A stretch of DNA of 64,000 nt from Galaxea fascicularis (taxonomy: Eukaryota > Cnidaria > Anthozoa > Scleractinia > Euphylliidae): NCBI GenBank assembly GCA_948470475.1, contig OX419345.1:18378739-18442738 (forward strand), read 5' to 3'. Below the pieces are notes generated by a model, which had not been told where the DNA came from, made no database searches, and worked only from the letters and a program-made list of their open reading frames with translations. A program made the translations under genes and the position numbers. Below are positions 1 to 12,400 of this stretch, piece after piece; the stretch's first letter is position 1, and each line of letters opens with the position of its first letter.

Positions 1-399
1 CGACTGACTAGGTAGCCTCTTTGAGCCGACCCGCTCTTTGTAGAGTGCTTGTAGTCCCTTTTAATAGTCGACAGCGCAAATCGCCAACAGCGCGGCGAGA
101 CTAGAGTGAGCTAAAAAAAATGATGGGAACGAACTTAGCCTACGTGTAGCCGTAGCTATGGGCGGTAATATATAACTCAAAACAGTCATCAAAACAAAGT
201 TTTCTGATCGTTCCCAATGAACATCTCCCGGAAGTTTTGATAACTGGGTGTGAACGCGGTGGTAGCCATATTTGGAATGTCATGTAATCGCACGTATTTC
301 CGGTCGGTTGCAATCGCTGCAGACAAAATACAGTGCACTCTGAACAATGTCGGTGGGAATTACTACAACCAGTAAAAATCCGATACAAAATTGTGAATC
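1..399 (+). promoter_or_regulatory. Upstream region / probable 5' UTR of the neurofibromin gene
   Basis: No protein-coding exon is recognisable here. The region lies directly upstream of the neurofibromin start codon and should contain its promoter and 5' UTR, but I see no clear TATA box and cannot place the transcription start. A TGA at 394-396 is in frame just before the ATG at 400, which argues against an N-terminal extension. If transcription starts early enough, the ATG at 120 would open a short upstream reading frame ending at 147-149. Confidence 0.4.
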
Positions 400-462
400 A
401 TGCAACGGGAAAACAAGTCTGATGACTGGGTGAAGCTCGTGTTGCGGCGCTTTCGATCTCAG
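400..462 (+). CDS. NF1: NF1 coding exon 1 (start codon)
   Basis: This exon encodes 21 residues beginning MQRENKSDDWVKLVLRRF and ending at CAG before a GTGGGC donor (gt at 463-464). It aligns with the first 20 residues of vertebrate neurofibromin (xxEWVQAVVSRFDEQ), and the phase-0 boundary matches the vertebrate exon 1/2 junction. An in-frame TGA immediately upstream (394-396) fixes this ATG as the first possible start. The following intron 1 is 2,460 bp. Confidence 0.88.
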
Positions 463-3400
463 GTGGGCTTAAGTGTATTTCAAAACGACGCTTGTTTATC
501 CTGTAGCTCTAATGTTCATCTCTTCTGGTGATAGTAACGCGTTAGTCTCGTTATTTCTTGACATTCTTTTGCCATGGCAAGCAGTGACAAGCATTTGCTT
601 TGAACAGTTAAGTGTTTGTCTTTCACAAGGTATTTCATTGTTTTTAAGAAAGTTCATACGTACTTGCTTCTGAACTGCCAACTTACAATTCTGAACCGTA
701 AGATCGTTCATCTGTTCACGCGGTGGAATTTTTCTCACAAGGGTACGATTTGTCCCCCAACGTTTTTGGATAAAATAAGTGTAGTTAGTGTTAAAGTTCA
801 ATTCATAGGCGGAGATTTGACCTCTTAGCTGAAACGTTTATTCTCTGTCTGAAAAGGTTTTTTGCCGGGCATTGATTGCTGCAGTTAGTACTCCTGCTTG
901 CATTATCATGGTTGACTGCTCGTTTGTTTTGAATACAAAGTTTTAAAATTCATCTGAGAATTAGTAAGCCATATTGACATAAATAGCTCCTAATATCAGC
1001 ATTTTCGTGTTATTTAAGTTTCATGATTTTTTTGCACCGCCGTGATTGCAATTCCAAGCAACCTTGTCAGAACGTGATTATTAATTTCTCCCGCCTTTTG
1101 ATGATTAGATTCCGCTTTCAGGAGATCTTGACCTCGAAATAGCTGAGGATCTACATGTAATTAAAATTGCAAGGGATTATTGACCTTTGTGTTGCGTAAA
1201 GAAAGTGTGAACCAAGAGAATAAGGCTAAATTTATTGCCTGTTGATGGTAAAAACACCTCTCGATTCTTTTCCTTGAGTCTCCAATTTCACAGGCAAAAT
1301 CTCTATATTCCTAGAGGACTTCTCCTTGCTCTCACCCTTAATTTTTCAACAACATCTAAGTGCAATGGGTGATTTACAGCCAATTTCTCCTCACACTTAG
1401 CAGCACAGGAAGACATACTAAGAAAATAAAATGAATATGGTCACTGTGATGTAGCCATTTATGATACAGAGTTCTAAAGACACCCTAAAAATTCTTCAGA
1501 AAACTGTGAACACTTCTACAAATATTTCTGGAATGTCTACTGTGTTGTAAAAGAAAACCAGTCAGATACAAGATGACTAATCCAAACACTGTAACGTCAG
1601 TCGCTTCTGTGAACAGTGGTTTCTTCTTGTGGTTTTGTCATGCAAATGATTGGTTGAACAACAATAAACATTCCAGATTTCACAGTAATTACCAGAAACT
1701 GTACATGTATGAAGTATAGTATATTATATACTGATATTTCACCTCCAAGACTCTTTATACTAGTTTACTATGATAATATGCCCTCTTTTTCTTTTTGTAT
1801 CGAAAAATAAAGCTTCACTGGGTCCTTTGTGCTTCACTCTCATACATAGGATGGTAGGACCAACAGTCATGTGGCTGTTGGCTGCCATTATTAACTGAGG
1901 CTTTGCTCATTGCCAAGTCTAATTCACTCAACCCATTGATGTATAGTAGTTCAAAACACAAGAAATATAGCTACATTTCTTAGCCTTTGAGATCAGTGCC
2001 CAGGTTCTTTTATGCCCCATCGAATTTAAATATGTGCCAGTGAAGGTGACACGGCCAGTGGCATAATGCCACTGCCTGATGACTGTTTTAATGTAGGGAA
2101 TGAGAATCAAAAGCTTGAATTTCTGTTGCAAAAGATTTGTTTGAATGTGTTAACCTTTCAACTCCCAGAAATGATTAGCAGGTAACTTCTTGGAGGATTC
2201 CCTATAAAAATCACGGGGGTACTGGTCATACCTTTTATTTAGGGGGTAAAATATTATTGATGATTGGTACCACTTACGATACTTGAACCTAAAATTACCA
2301 CTGCTAGAGTTGTCACAGTACCTTTTAGGGTATTGAGCCAAGAAATGACAGGAACTTTGTGTGAGTCTATTGATTTTTATTTGGAGTTTCCATTTATGTG
2401 AAATAATTAGTTACAAACATCTAGAATTTTATCTACAACGAGTTGCAAAAATACTTGAGACACTGTACGCCATTTGGCCTTAAATGACGTTTCCATGATC
2501 TTCCGCTTTCCCTCCTCCTCCCCCTCTTATCAAAGTTGTTAACGGTGCAGTACCATGCTCGAAACTTTGAGGAACAACTTTGAAAGGGGGAGAGGGAGGG
2601 GGTGAGTATTGCATGTCACAGATTTGTTAGCAGCAGCGTTTTAGAGAAAGAAGAGATGTTTTTGATGGCGAATGTCTCAACAACTTTGCAACTGGTTGTA
2701 GAACTAGGTAAATATTATGGATCGATTCCAGGGATGTTTTAAAATTATTGGTACCCTCAGTAGAAGTGGTGGTACCTTTTAGGGTTGAAAATTTTCAAGA
2801 TCAAGATTCTGGTACCTCTTAGGGGTTCTTTTCAAGATTTCCGATGAGCACCTGTGTCATTTTTGTAGGGAAGTCCCCCCTCCCTTGGACCTTAATGTAT
2901 TTATCCTGCTTTTGGATTACAGCTTCCATTTGAATCCTCACGTTCCCAACAAAACCATGAAAGCTCAGATCATATTAAGAATTGCATTATCAGTCTCAGT
3001 GATCACAATTTCACCATGGTGGTTGCAGAGCTGGCTGGCTTCATCAAGGAACCGTCATTTTTGGTGAGTGACATCTGTTTTTCTTTTTTGTAGCCAAATT
3101 TTGTGTCCAGTGGTCAATATAGGACTAGTTGTACTCACTATTACGGCTTATAGAGGGCTAGTTAAAACTAGTACGCAAGCCTTCTCTGTAAACCAGAAAG
3201 GCAACCTCCAGATGGAATTGTGGGAGTCTGGACCTTCAATGGGGCCCCCCTTTGCAGTACGTGTCAAGTTTTGATAGTGTCCCAATGGAAGGCTAGTCCA
3301 TGGATGGTCCAAAATGTGTCAATATTGCCTGGGGCCGATAGTGGATGCTATGGTAGACATCTCAAGAAAGTGCTTAGGACAAGAATGTCTCACATAATAC

Positions 3401-6400
3401 ACCACTGAAGACAGAGTTTGTGTTAAATAAGGTTAAATGCAATTTAACTTAGTTAACGACTAGGAGCAAGTTGCTCTGTTTGTTGTGGCGTGGCGTTGCG
3501 TGGCGTTAGTGTTAGTGTGTTATTAGTAATTTTGGGGGGTTGCCTGCAGCGTTGTTATTTAGCATGTGCGTGTGTTACTTGCATGTTGGGCTTCTCTGTG
3601 GCGCCCTCTGGCAGTTCGAGCGGTCAGCGGTTCTCTTTGCACATTATGCGTGTGCCTTCGCTTGTCCTCGTGGTTTTGTTTAGCTCAGCGTTCGGTGGGT
3701 TGGCGTTCGCGGGCTTTCGAGTATTTCCCCTCCCTCCTCTCCCTATCGGGGATTGTTTTCCATTGAACTTATTGTTCAGTGTGACAGGTGCTTGTTTTGG
3801 GTCTGGGGTGTCGGGCGGGGCTCGTGGCTGGGTTGCGGGTAGGGCAGGCTTATGGGGTGTTCCACCGACCGGGGGTTGGGTCGTTGGTACCAGTCCCCAG
3901 ATCCTTGAGCACCCAACCTCCATTTGCGACACAGGCGTTAATATGATTTAAATATGGCCCTCAACTATAATGAAGTGTGAATTGAGCTCATTTTTCAGTT
4001 GGGTACAGTGTGTGTAGAGGCAAGGTTGGAGCTAACTTTGTTTTTAGTGGTTTTTCTTTTGTAAAGGCAAAGTAAGTAAATGCTAGAATAACATGATTTA
4101 CACATGAAAAACATGAGATTTGTATCAACATAAAGTCAATCTTAGCCTTGCTTCAGTTCAAAGGTGAGGTGACAAAACCCAAACGGCCTTGCGCATGGTG
4201 TTGGTTACAACGTGCGTAACATTTTGGGTGACATTGCAAAACTATTAATTTTGGCACTTACAAAAATCTTAAGAGCAGAATTCCAACAGGAAAATAATGT
4301 ACAGTGGTAGTGCATCCCATAAATGATGTTTTTTTCTTAATTAGCTTGACGGTAATTGAAGATCCAGTATTGAAGAAAAATCAACTCAAAATTTTCCCTC
4401 TTTCTAGTGAAGAACACGCTCAACTCTTTGGCCTTTATTTTCCTTCTGAAAGAAAGATCGCCAAATATTATAGTTAAATTACAATGCACATAGGTTGTGT
4501 TTATGTTTGTTATTCAGTTGTTTCCCATTCATCAAAGAGTTAAGGATAAATTATTTCAAATGAAATGTCACTCTTATTCGCCGCAAAAGCATCTCATCGT
4601 CGTGGTGACGTAAATGTGTTCCCTTTATTGTTCCCTGTCAGTACAATCAAGCCCATCGTTCCCTATCGTTCCTAGCTGTCGAGCCTTTCTGTTCTTTTCG
4701 TGCCCACATGGCTCTGCACAGCATTCCTTTCACCTATGTATGAACTGATCACGCTCTATCGTGCCGGAACGATGCTAGGAAGGATGAGGAATTAGATGTG
4801 ATCAATTTCAGGAAATATTACACTGTAATTTGCTGTAGTTTATCTTTGAGTACTGGTTTTGTCATCCGACTTCTTGACACCAACACACTCTTCGTTTGTT
4901 TTTCACAAGAGCAGATCACTCGACGAGAGCCACAAATTATAAATCGAGTGTCCTCAGTTCATTGCAGTCTGAACAATGATCTATTGATCAACCTGAATGC
5001 AGAACTATTTTGCATTAAGCTTTTGACTTGCACCAAGTTGACCTCTTTATATCAGTAATACAGGGTAAAATTTTGTCCATTAACTGAAAGTGAGTGGTCA
5101 GCGAGTATTATTGAGATCACAAAGCAACCGAGCAGGCGAAAGTCCAGACAAAACAAAACAGCACAATCCAAACAATTTGAATCTGTTAATTATTTTTTAA
5201 CAATCCAACTGCGGTTAATTAAGTTCGTACTTGTTTACACTTCTTCTCCATATACTAAATTTAAAATTATCCCAAAAAGCATTGTATAAACCTAATCGAC
5301 ATTTAGTGCACGAGACACCGGGTAAGCGTTATATTTTAAGCACTCAAAACCTGTCCCCGTGAGAACTCCCACTTAGGCTTAGAATTTCTTTTTTTGTTAG
5401 TCAAGCTTAGTCAACTCTCCTAGTTGGATTGAATTTAACCTTTTAGTTTATACTTGTGATGCTTTGAATTGAGCTTTCAGGAACACAAAATATAGATTTC
5501 AAGCAGATTTAAACAGCAATAAGCGCTAAATTGGCTTTCTACTATAGACGTGATGGCACCAGAGAGATGCAAAGTAGTGAGAATTTCAAAAACAATTGTC
5601 GTTCACTATCAATACATTATATCGATCAAAGTAAAAACCAATAGTAATACTCACCTGCTGCAGACTTTTAGATCTTGGAGAAATTCGATCAGTTCGACTA
5701 TGATCACCCTTTTATACTACAGTCTCGTGCAGGTTATTCTACTAATCGAAGAAAAACTACATGTTAAATGGTACAAGACAAGTTAAGTGGGATTCCCAAA
5801 AGAATTTATTGAGACATGATTTCTAATTAAAAACTTATTATTTTCTAAATGGAAAGTTTACTGTTTCGGGGGAAAAAGGCACGAAATGAGGTCTGTTGTA
5901 ACCCAGGTTGTAATAAGGTCCGTTATAACCCAGGTTTTAATGAGGTCCGTTTTAACCTGGGTAGTAATGAGGTCCGTTGTAACCTCGGTTCTAATGAGGT
6001 CCATCGTAACCCAGGTTGTAATGAGGTCTGTTGTAACCCAGGTTGTAATGAGGTCTGTTGTAACCCGGGTTGTAATGAGGTCCGTTGTAGCCCGGGTTGT
6101 AATGAGGTCCATTGTAACCTAGGTTGTAATAAGGTCCGTTGTAACCTGGGTTGTAATGAGGTCCATTGTAACCCAGGTTGTAATAAGGTCCGTTGTAACC
6201 CGGGTTGTAATAAAGTCCTTTGTAACCCGGGTTGTAATAAGGTCCGTTGTAACCCAGGTTGTAATAAGGTCCGTTGTAACCCGGGTTGTAATGAGGTCTG
6301 TTGTAACCCAGGTTGTAATGAGGTCTGTTGTAACCCAGGTTGTAATGAGATCCATTGTAACCCGGGTTGTAATGAGGTCCATTGTTACCAGGGTTGAAAT

Positions 6401-9400
6401 GAGGTCCGTATTAACCTAGGTTTTAATAAGGTCCGTTGTAACCCAGGTTGTAATAAGGTCCATTGTAACCTAGGTTGTAATAAGGTCTGTTGTAACCCGG
6501 GTTGTAATGAGGTCGGTTGTAACCCAGGTTGTAATGAGGTCCGTTGTAACCCAGGTTGTAATAAGGTCTGTTGTAACCCAGGTTGTAATGAGGTCCATTG
6601 TAACCCGGGTTGCAATGAGGTCCGTTGTAACCCAGGTAGTAATGAGGTCCGTTGTAATTCGGGTTGCAATGAGGTCCGTTGTAACCCAGGTAGTAATGAG
6701 GTCCGTTGTAATGAGGTTAGTTGTAACGAACGTTCATTAGGTTCATTAGTGGACACAGGGTTGAGCCTCAGATATGTTACTAGTACATGTAGTAAGTTTA
6801 TTTTTCTTGCTCTGTTTAGTGCTCACTGTCAGCCGAAAATGTGACACTGGCCTCTCAGTCTAACAGCATCACATTAGAAGCTATGGCTAAGTGCTTTGAA
6901 CAGGTCAGGCTGACAAATTAATAATTGTAACAGTAACTGTGTGATGATGATGATAATGATGACAATGGTGGTGGTGATAATATTCGTAGGAAGTTGCCAT
7001 CACGTACTAGTGGTTTTCAGACAAGTTCTTTTCAAGAAATTAATCATTAACTGCCTTTGTTGTTACTAAAATGAAAAATGAAAGGATTAAGAAACTTGTT
7101 AATTAAGAGCTCTTTTTGTTTTCCAAATAGTCAACTCTTTGTTTTAATTCTCTAGAATCCAGATAAATGTGCATCTTTACCTGATGACGTGCTGAATAAA
7201 CGTCTCCTTCCTGCAATATGCCAGGTATGTGTTTTAGCTCAGTTAGCTATATGTGGAAAGAAAGGAAAGAACTTTCTCAGCACTTCTTGCTGTAATAATT
7301 ACATTGTATGATTGATATTTTCTGTGAGTAAATAATTTTCAAACTTACTATGTTTTAATGCTGGAAATTGAAGGGTTCAGTGGAAGAAGGGCATAAGTGA
7401 TGATTTAGGATGTTTTTTAAATGTTCAAGAACAAGTTTCCTCCTCCTTTGCCCCCATGCTTCCCTCACCATATCCTTATACACCCAAACCCAATCCCTCT
7501 GATAAACAGCTGTACTGATTATTGTTGCAAAGTAATCTAATGTCTCTTGCATTTGTAAAGCCTGTGGCACAGATTTGCTAGGGGAAGTGCCTTCACTTGC
7601 AAATATTCAAGAGAAAATAGTTTCCTCTTCATGCTGGCATGTGGTTCTAGGCCTCAATAAATTAAAATTAATGAGGTGCAGGCTCTGTGTCACCTTAGGC
7701 AAAAGAATGCAGTAGTGGTAGTTTTGTGCCTGCACTTCATAGGTACACTGGAATGGCACTTTCTTCAGATGCATTCCTTCTGCCTCTTGTGCATCTCTTC
7801 TGCTGAATGCCTGATACAGTAAGTCACTCTTGCATGTTACCTTACTACTTTGTTACTTCTTTTATTGCAGTTAATCACTCAGTCAAATGGATTTCCAATG
7901 GAAGCAGAACAGAAAGCACTCGCTGGCAAAATTCTTTCTCACATCAGTGTGCATCACTTTTCTGCCCTTTTTAATCGTATTGCAATTAGGTGAATATACA
8001 TTCATTTTAACCCTTCAAGCCTTAACACTGATCAGATGCAATTTCTCTTTGTACTGTCATTATGTGATCAAGCATACAATCTTCATGCACACCTCACAAG
8101 AAATTGAATTTTTAAACTAGTATCTGAGGAGTGGTATCCAGGTTTAAAGTGCCTATAACCCCAAAGTATTTTTTTCGCTAAAATGCATCTTTGCACCTGT
8201 TTGAAACAAATTGCTGCATTTTTGTCCTTTTTTCACTGAATCTTGACTTTTTATAGGCTTTAAAACAGAGCATCATTTGATTCATGACCGAGTCAGAAGG
8301 GGAGTGGGTCTATTCCTGATTTGACGTCACAAACTGATTTGCATCGCATTAACTCTTTGTAAACATGCATGCAAATCGGTTTGTGACATCAAATCAGGAA
8401 TAGACCCACACCCCTTCTGACTTGGTCGTGACTCAAATGATGCTCTGTTTCAAAGCCTATAAAAGTCAAGATTTAGAGAAAAAAGAACAAAAAGTGCTGC
8501 AATCCGTTTTGAACAGGTGCAAAGATGCATGTTAGCGAAAAAAATATTTTAGGGTTATAGGCGCTTTAAGCATCTACTTTGTACTCTGGGTCTCTTGATG
8601 GCATCTGTCTTTTGAGAAGTGTAAAGAGTGATTCACACACCAGCCATAGGTGGACATGGTAGTAAAGTGTATCCTGCTTTCTATGACATTAAGCAGCCAG
8701 GAGCATTGCTGTCTCCCCTCTCCCTTACCCTGCTGGGTGCCCCCTTTCCACACCCTTTCTGGAGGGGAATGCTAGACCACTGCTAAAGTACCCCCAGCTA
8801 TTTGCCCCTGTTATTCTTTTATATATCTGAGTGAAAAGAGACACTTTGAATGTTTAACTTTTGTTTAAACCCTCATAGGTACTATCTTACAAACTGTTGC
8901 TGGCCCATGTGCATGTATTGTGTCATATGTGACAACATTCTGTTTTGTGTGCTCTTCTAGGCTTCATGTTCTTGCCAACACTGAAGATAATTCTGACACT
9001 GGAGAGCTTGAACTTATTAGATATTTACATGTGAATGTGTCCTCTCTCAAAATTCTCCTGCAAGGTATGATAACAGTCGTGTTTCTATCATATACCTCTT
9101 GGTTCTGTACAGTGTGTATTTATCAATTTCTAAGTAATAAATTGACATCCCAAGATAATTACAATTTTGTTGTACTTGGTATAAGGTGTCAATGCCAGAC
9201 TGGTGTTAATTCATTGTGTTTCAGAAAGCATTCAAGTATTTAAATCTCTAAAGAAAATTGGTCAGCTGGCACTTGTGTCTGGACTAGAAAAGGTAGGTTA
9301 CAGACATGTATTTCCATATCATTATACAAACATAATGAATGCAATGTGCTGTGTTTGGCTAAATCAAGGCATAGTGTAGGTGAATGTGAAGATATGAAAT

Positions 9401-12400
9401 CATATATTTGAGCTGTGAATTTATGATTTCATTCATTCACAGTCACTTATTCATTACCCACTGGTTTATTATGAACCCATAAAATGACCAGCTCTCAGTT
9501 GGTTTGTTAACTGGTTAGTTGGTAGGGAGCAGCACCAGTATTGCAGAGGTAATAAGTTTGACTCCCACACAAGCCTGGATTTTTTCAGGCTTTATTTTCA
9601 TTACTGTTTGGTACGAGTAGTGTTCATAACTGCTACTGATCACACTCTCACAAGGATCTATACATGTACCATGGACTTGAAAATGTGCGAATAATTTACA
9701 CGTACTGTATATAGTCGTCTTATGGCTCTCTGATCAGGATTGCAAGATGAGTCATACATGTTGTGTAGTTCAGCTAAACATGCAGCATTCTATTTTTCTT
9801 TAGGCAATATGGAACTGGGTTGAGAACAGCCCTGATGAATTTGCACAACTTCAAAGACAGCCATCTGTTGAACTCTCAGGTATATACGTGTATCGGTACC
9901 TTAAGCCTGGTTTTCTTATGATCTTAATGGTCTGCAATCAGTCTGCTAAAGTATGGGTGCCATGATCAGTGATCAGTCTGTGTCACATCGCAGACATATG
10001 GAAACATTTGTCCCTGGCATCTGCTGCAGTCTACAGTCTGTTGTACTCATATCCCCCCTCCCCCCCTCACACCCTCTCCCCCCTCATCATTGCCACACCC
10101 TTCCCCTCCTCACTCTCCTCACAAAAGTTCTAGGTTTGGATCCAGATATTTAGTCTCTTGTGATGAGCTAAGATGTTTAATATTTGGGCGTGTGACCCAC
10201 CATACACTTCAAATGTTAAAACAGAATCCCGACATTACAGGCTTGTTTTTAACAGGGAGCTAACATAGATTCCTCAATAAAGGAATGATATTTTCATATT
10301 TCTTGTGTATGTACCAAATTTAAGTATACTACTCTCAGCAGAACTTATAGTTTTGTCTCAGAGCAGTTAACTTTTGCATGCATAAAATCTCTAATGGTTT
10401 TTGGTTAAATGCTTTTCTCTTCACCATCTGTTTTCAGAGTATGCAGAAAAGCTTTTTGACTTGGTCGATAACTTTGCGGAAAGTTCCAAAAGGAAAGCTG
10501 CAGTATGGCCTCTTCAGATATTGCTTCTTATTTTATGTCCAGTAAGTACACAATGCTTTCATAACAAATGGATCAATTCACACACCAGCAATCATTGTTA
10601 TAATTCTTTTTCCTAGTTCAATGGCTTGCAAAAAGTACTTAAGTCTAATTATGTGATGTTTCTTTTTCATTAGAATTTGCTTGAACAAATAGCTACAAGT
10701 GAAAAAGTCTTTGATGTCAGCAAAGCTAACAAGGTACATCTTCTAGATAACACACTGATTTAAACCTCAGAAGAAGAAGTTGATGACACAGATATATAAA
10801 CAACACCTTCATTCCTACCTGCATTCCATTGTTGGACAGTGCAATACTGGGCAAATGGCCTCATATACTTTCAGTTGATGATATTAATTTTTGAAATTTC
10901 TAGCACTTTTGTTGTAGAGGAGGAGGAAGAGGACGTAATGACACTCTCATAACCGCCGTATTGACATAATAAGCAACTAAGTGACTTGTAACAATGTTTA
11001 TTCAAGCTTTCTACTAGAAGGGCTTCTGGGAGTTTTTATTGTTTTGAGGGGATCTCAGAAAAATTTCCCATCTGTTTTGACTGTTAGGGGGAACGTATCC
11101 TTGGGACACTAAATGTTGAATTTCTGGTTAAAACAAGCTGTTGCTTTTGTAGTGGTGAAACAGAGAATTAACTCTGCAGTGTAAATTAAAGTGTTAGAGA
11201 AACCCATGAAAAACCCACTGGGCGTTAGCCCTAGTAAAGGGTATCAGGGAACCACACGAGGCAAAGAAAAAATTCTTATGACCTCGGTAGGAATCGAACC
11301 CACGACCTCCGGATTAGATCTACCATTGCTCTGCATAGTTGCATAGTTGCAACATATATATGTTGCTTTTGTAGCCCAATATGCCAGATACTTGAACAAA
11401 ACTAAGATCAGATTTTGTGGAGAACAAAACTCCGTCTTTCTTGGCAATGTTGCTACAACGAGTTGCAAAAATACTTGAGACACTGTATGACATTTGGCCT
11501 TGAATGATGTTTCCATGATCTTCCGCTTTCCCTCCCCCTCTTATCAAAGTTGTTAACAGTGCCACATCATGCTCGAAACTTTGAGGAACAACTTTGAAAG
11601 GGGGAGATGGAGGGGGTGTGTATTGTATCTCACAGATTTGTTAGCAGCAGAGTTTTAGAGAAAGAAAAGATGTTTTTGATTGCGAATGTCTCAACAATTT
11701 TGCAACTGGTTGCAGATCTAAGCTTGTTGCCCAGACTGTCTCAGATAACAGAGTTCATAATATTATGTACCTTGGTACCTAAATTTGTTGATGTTTTGTG
11801 TATTTGTTTCCCTACTTGGTTACCCAGAAAGAGTTTCTTGACCACCTTAAGAAAGCTCTCACCAGCACAAAAACCCTGACAGAAAGTGCAGCTGTAGTGT
11901 GCGTCAAACTATGCAAGGTTGCCACTTACATGAAGCCTGAGGACAATTCTGTGCTTTGCTTCCTTGTTGTCACCATGCTTAATGAATTAAAGGTAATTAG
12001 TACAATTTTGCCTCTCAATGAGTAAACAATTATATTTTTTTGTCAGCTTATGGTATCGCATTTTTGGAAGATACCATACTAGGGAATTCTAGACACAGAA
12101 AAGTTTGATAACTGCTCTGTTTACGATGAAGTTGTAGAATGCCACTACATGACCCGTCATTTTAGCTGAAGAAGTACAGTCATGTGATTGAACAGTATTT
12201 CTGTGTTTACAAAACATGTTTGTATTTGGAGAAAATATGCTCCAGGTCAAAATGGTCCCATTGACAATTATATTGTAGTGCTTGTATGGGCACCACAGTC
12301 TGTTATTGTGATAATAATTTTCCTTTTGAGTGAATAAGCTGACATGTATATTGTTGAGGCTTTGGGCACTGGTATCATAAATTTATAACAACTTTCCCCA

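Noticed and set aside
3490..3951. 153-residue open frame in the GC-rich repeat
   Set aside because: The same frame is not conserved in the inverted copy at 34200-34530, the composition is low-complexity, and it lies in NF1 intron 2.
5849..6756. Long open frames over the 27-bp array on both strands
   Set aside because: They arise because the repeat unit is a multiple of three and poor in stops; there is no non-repetitive domain, no splice context and the region is inside an NF1 intron.
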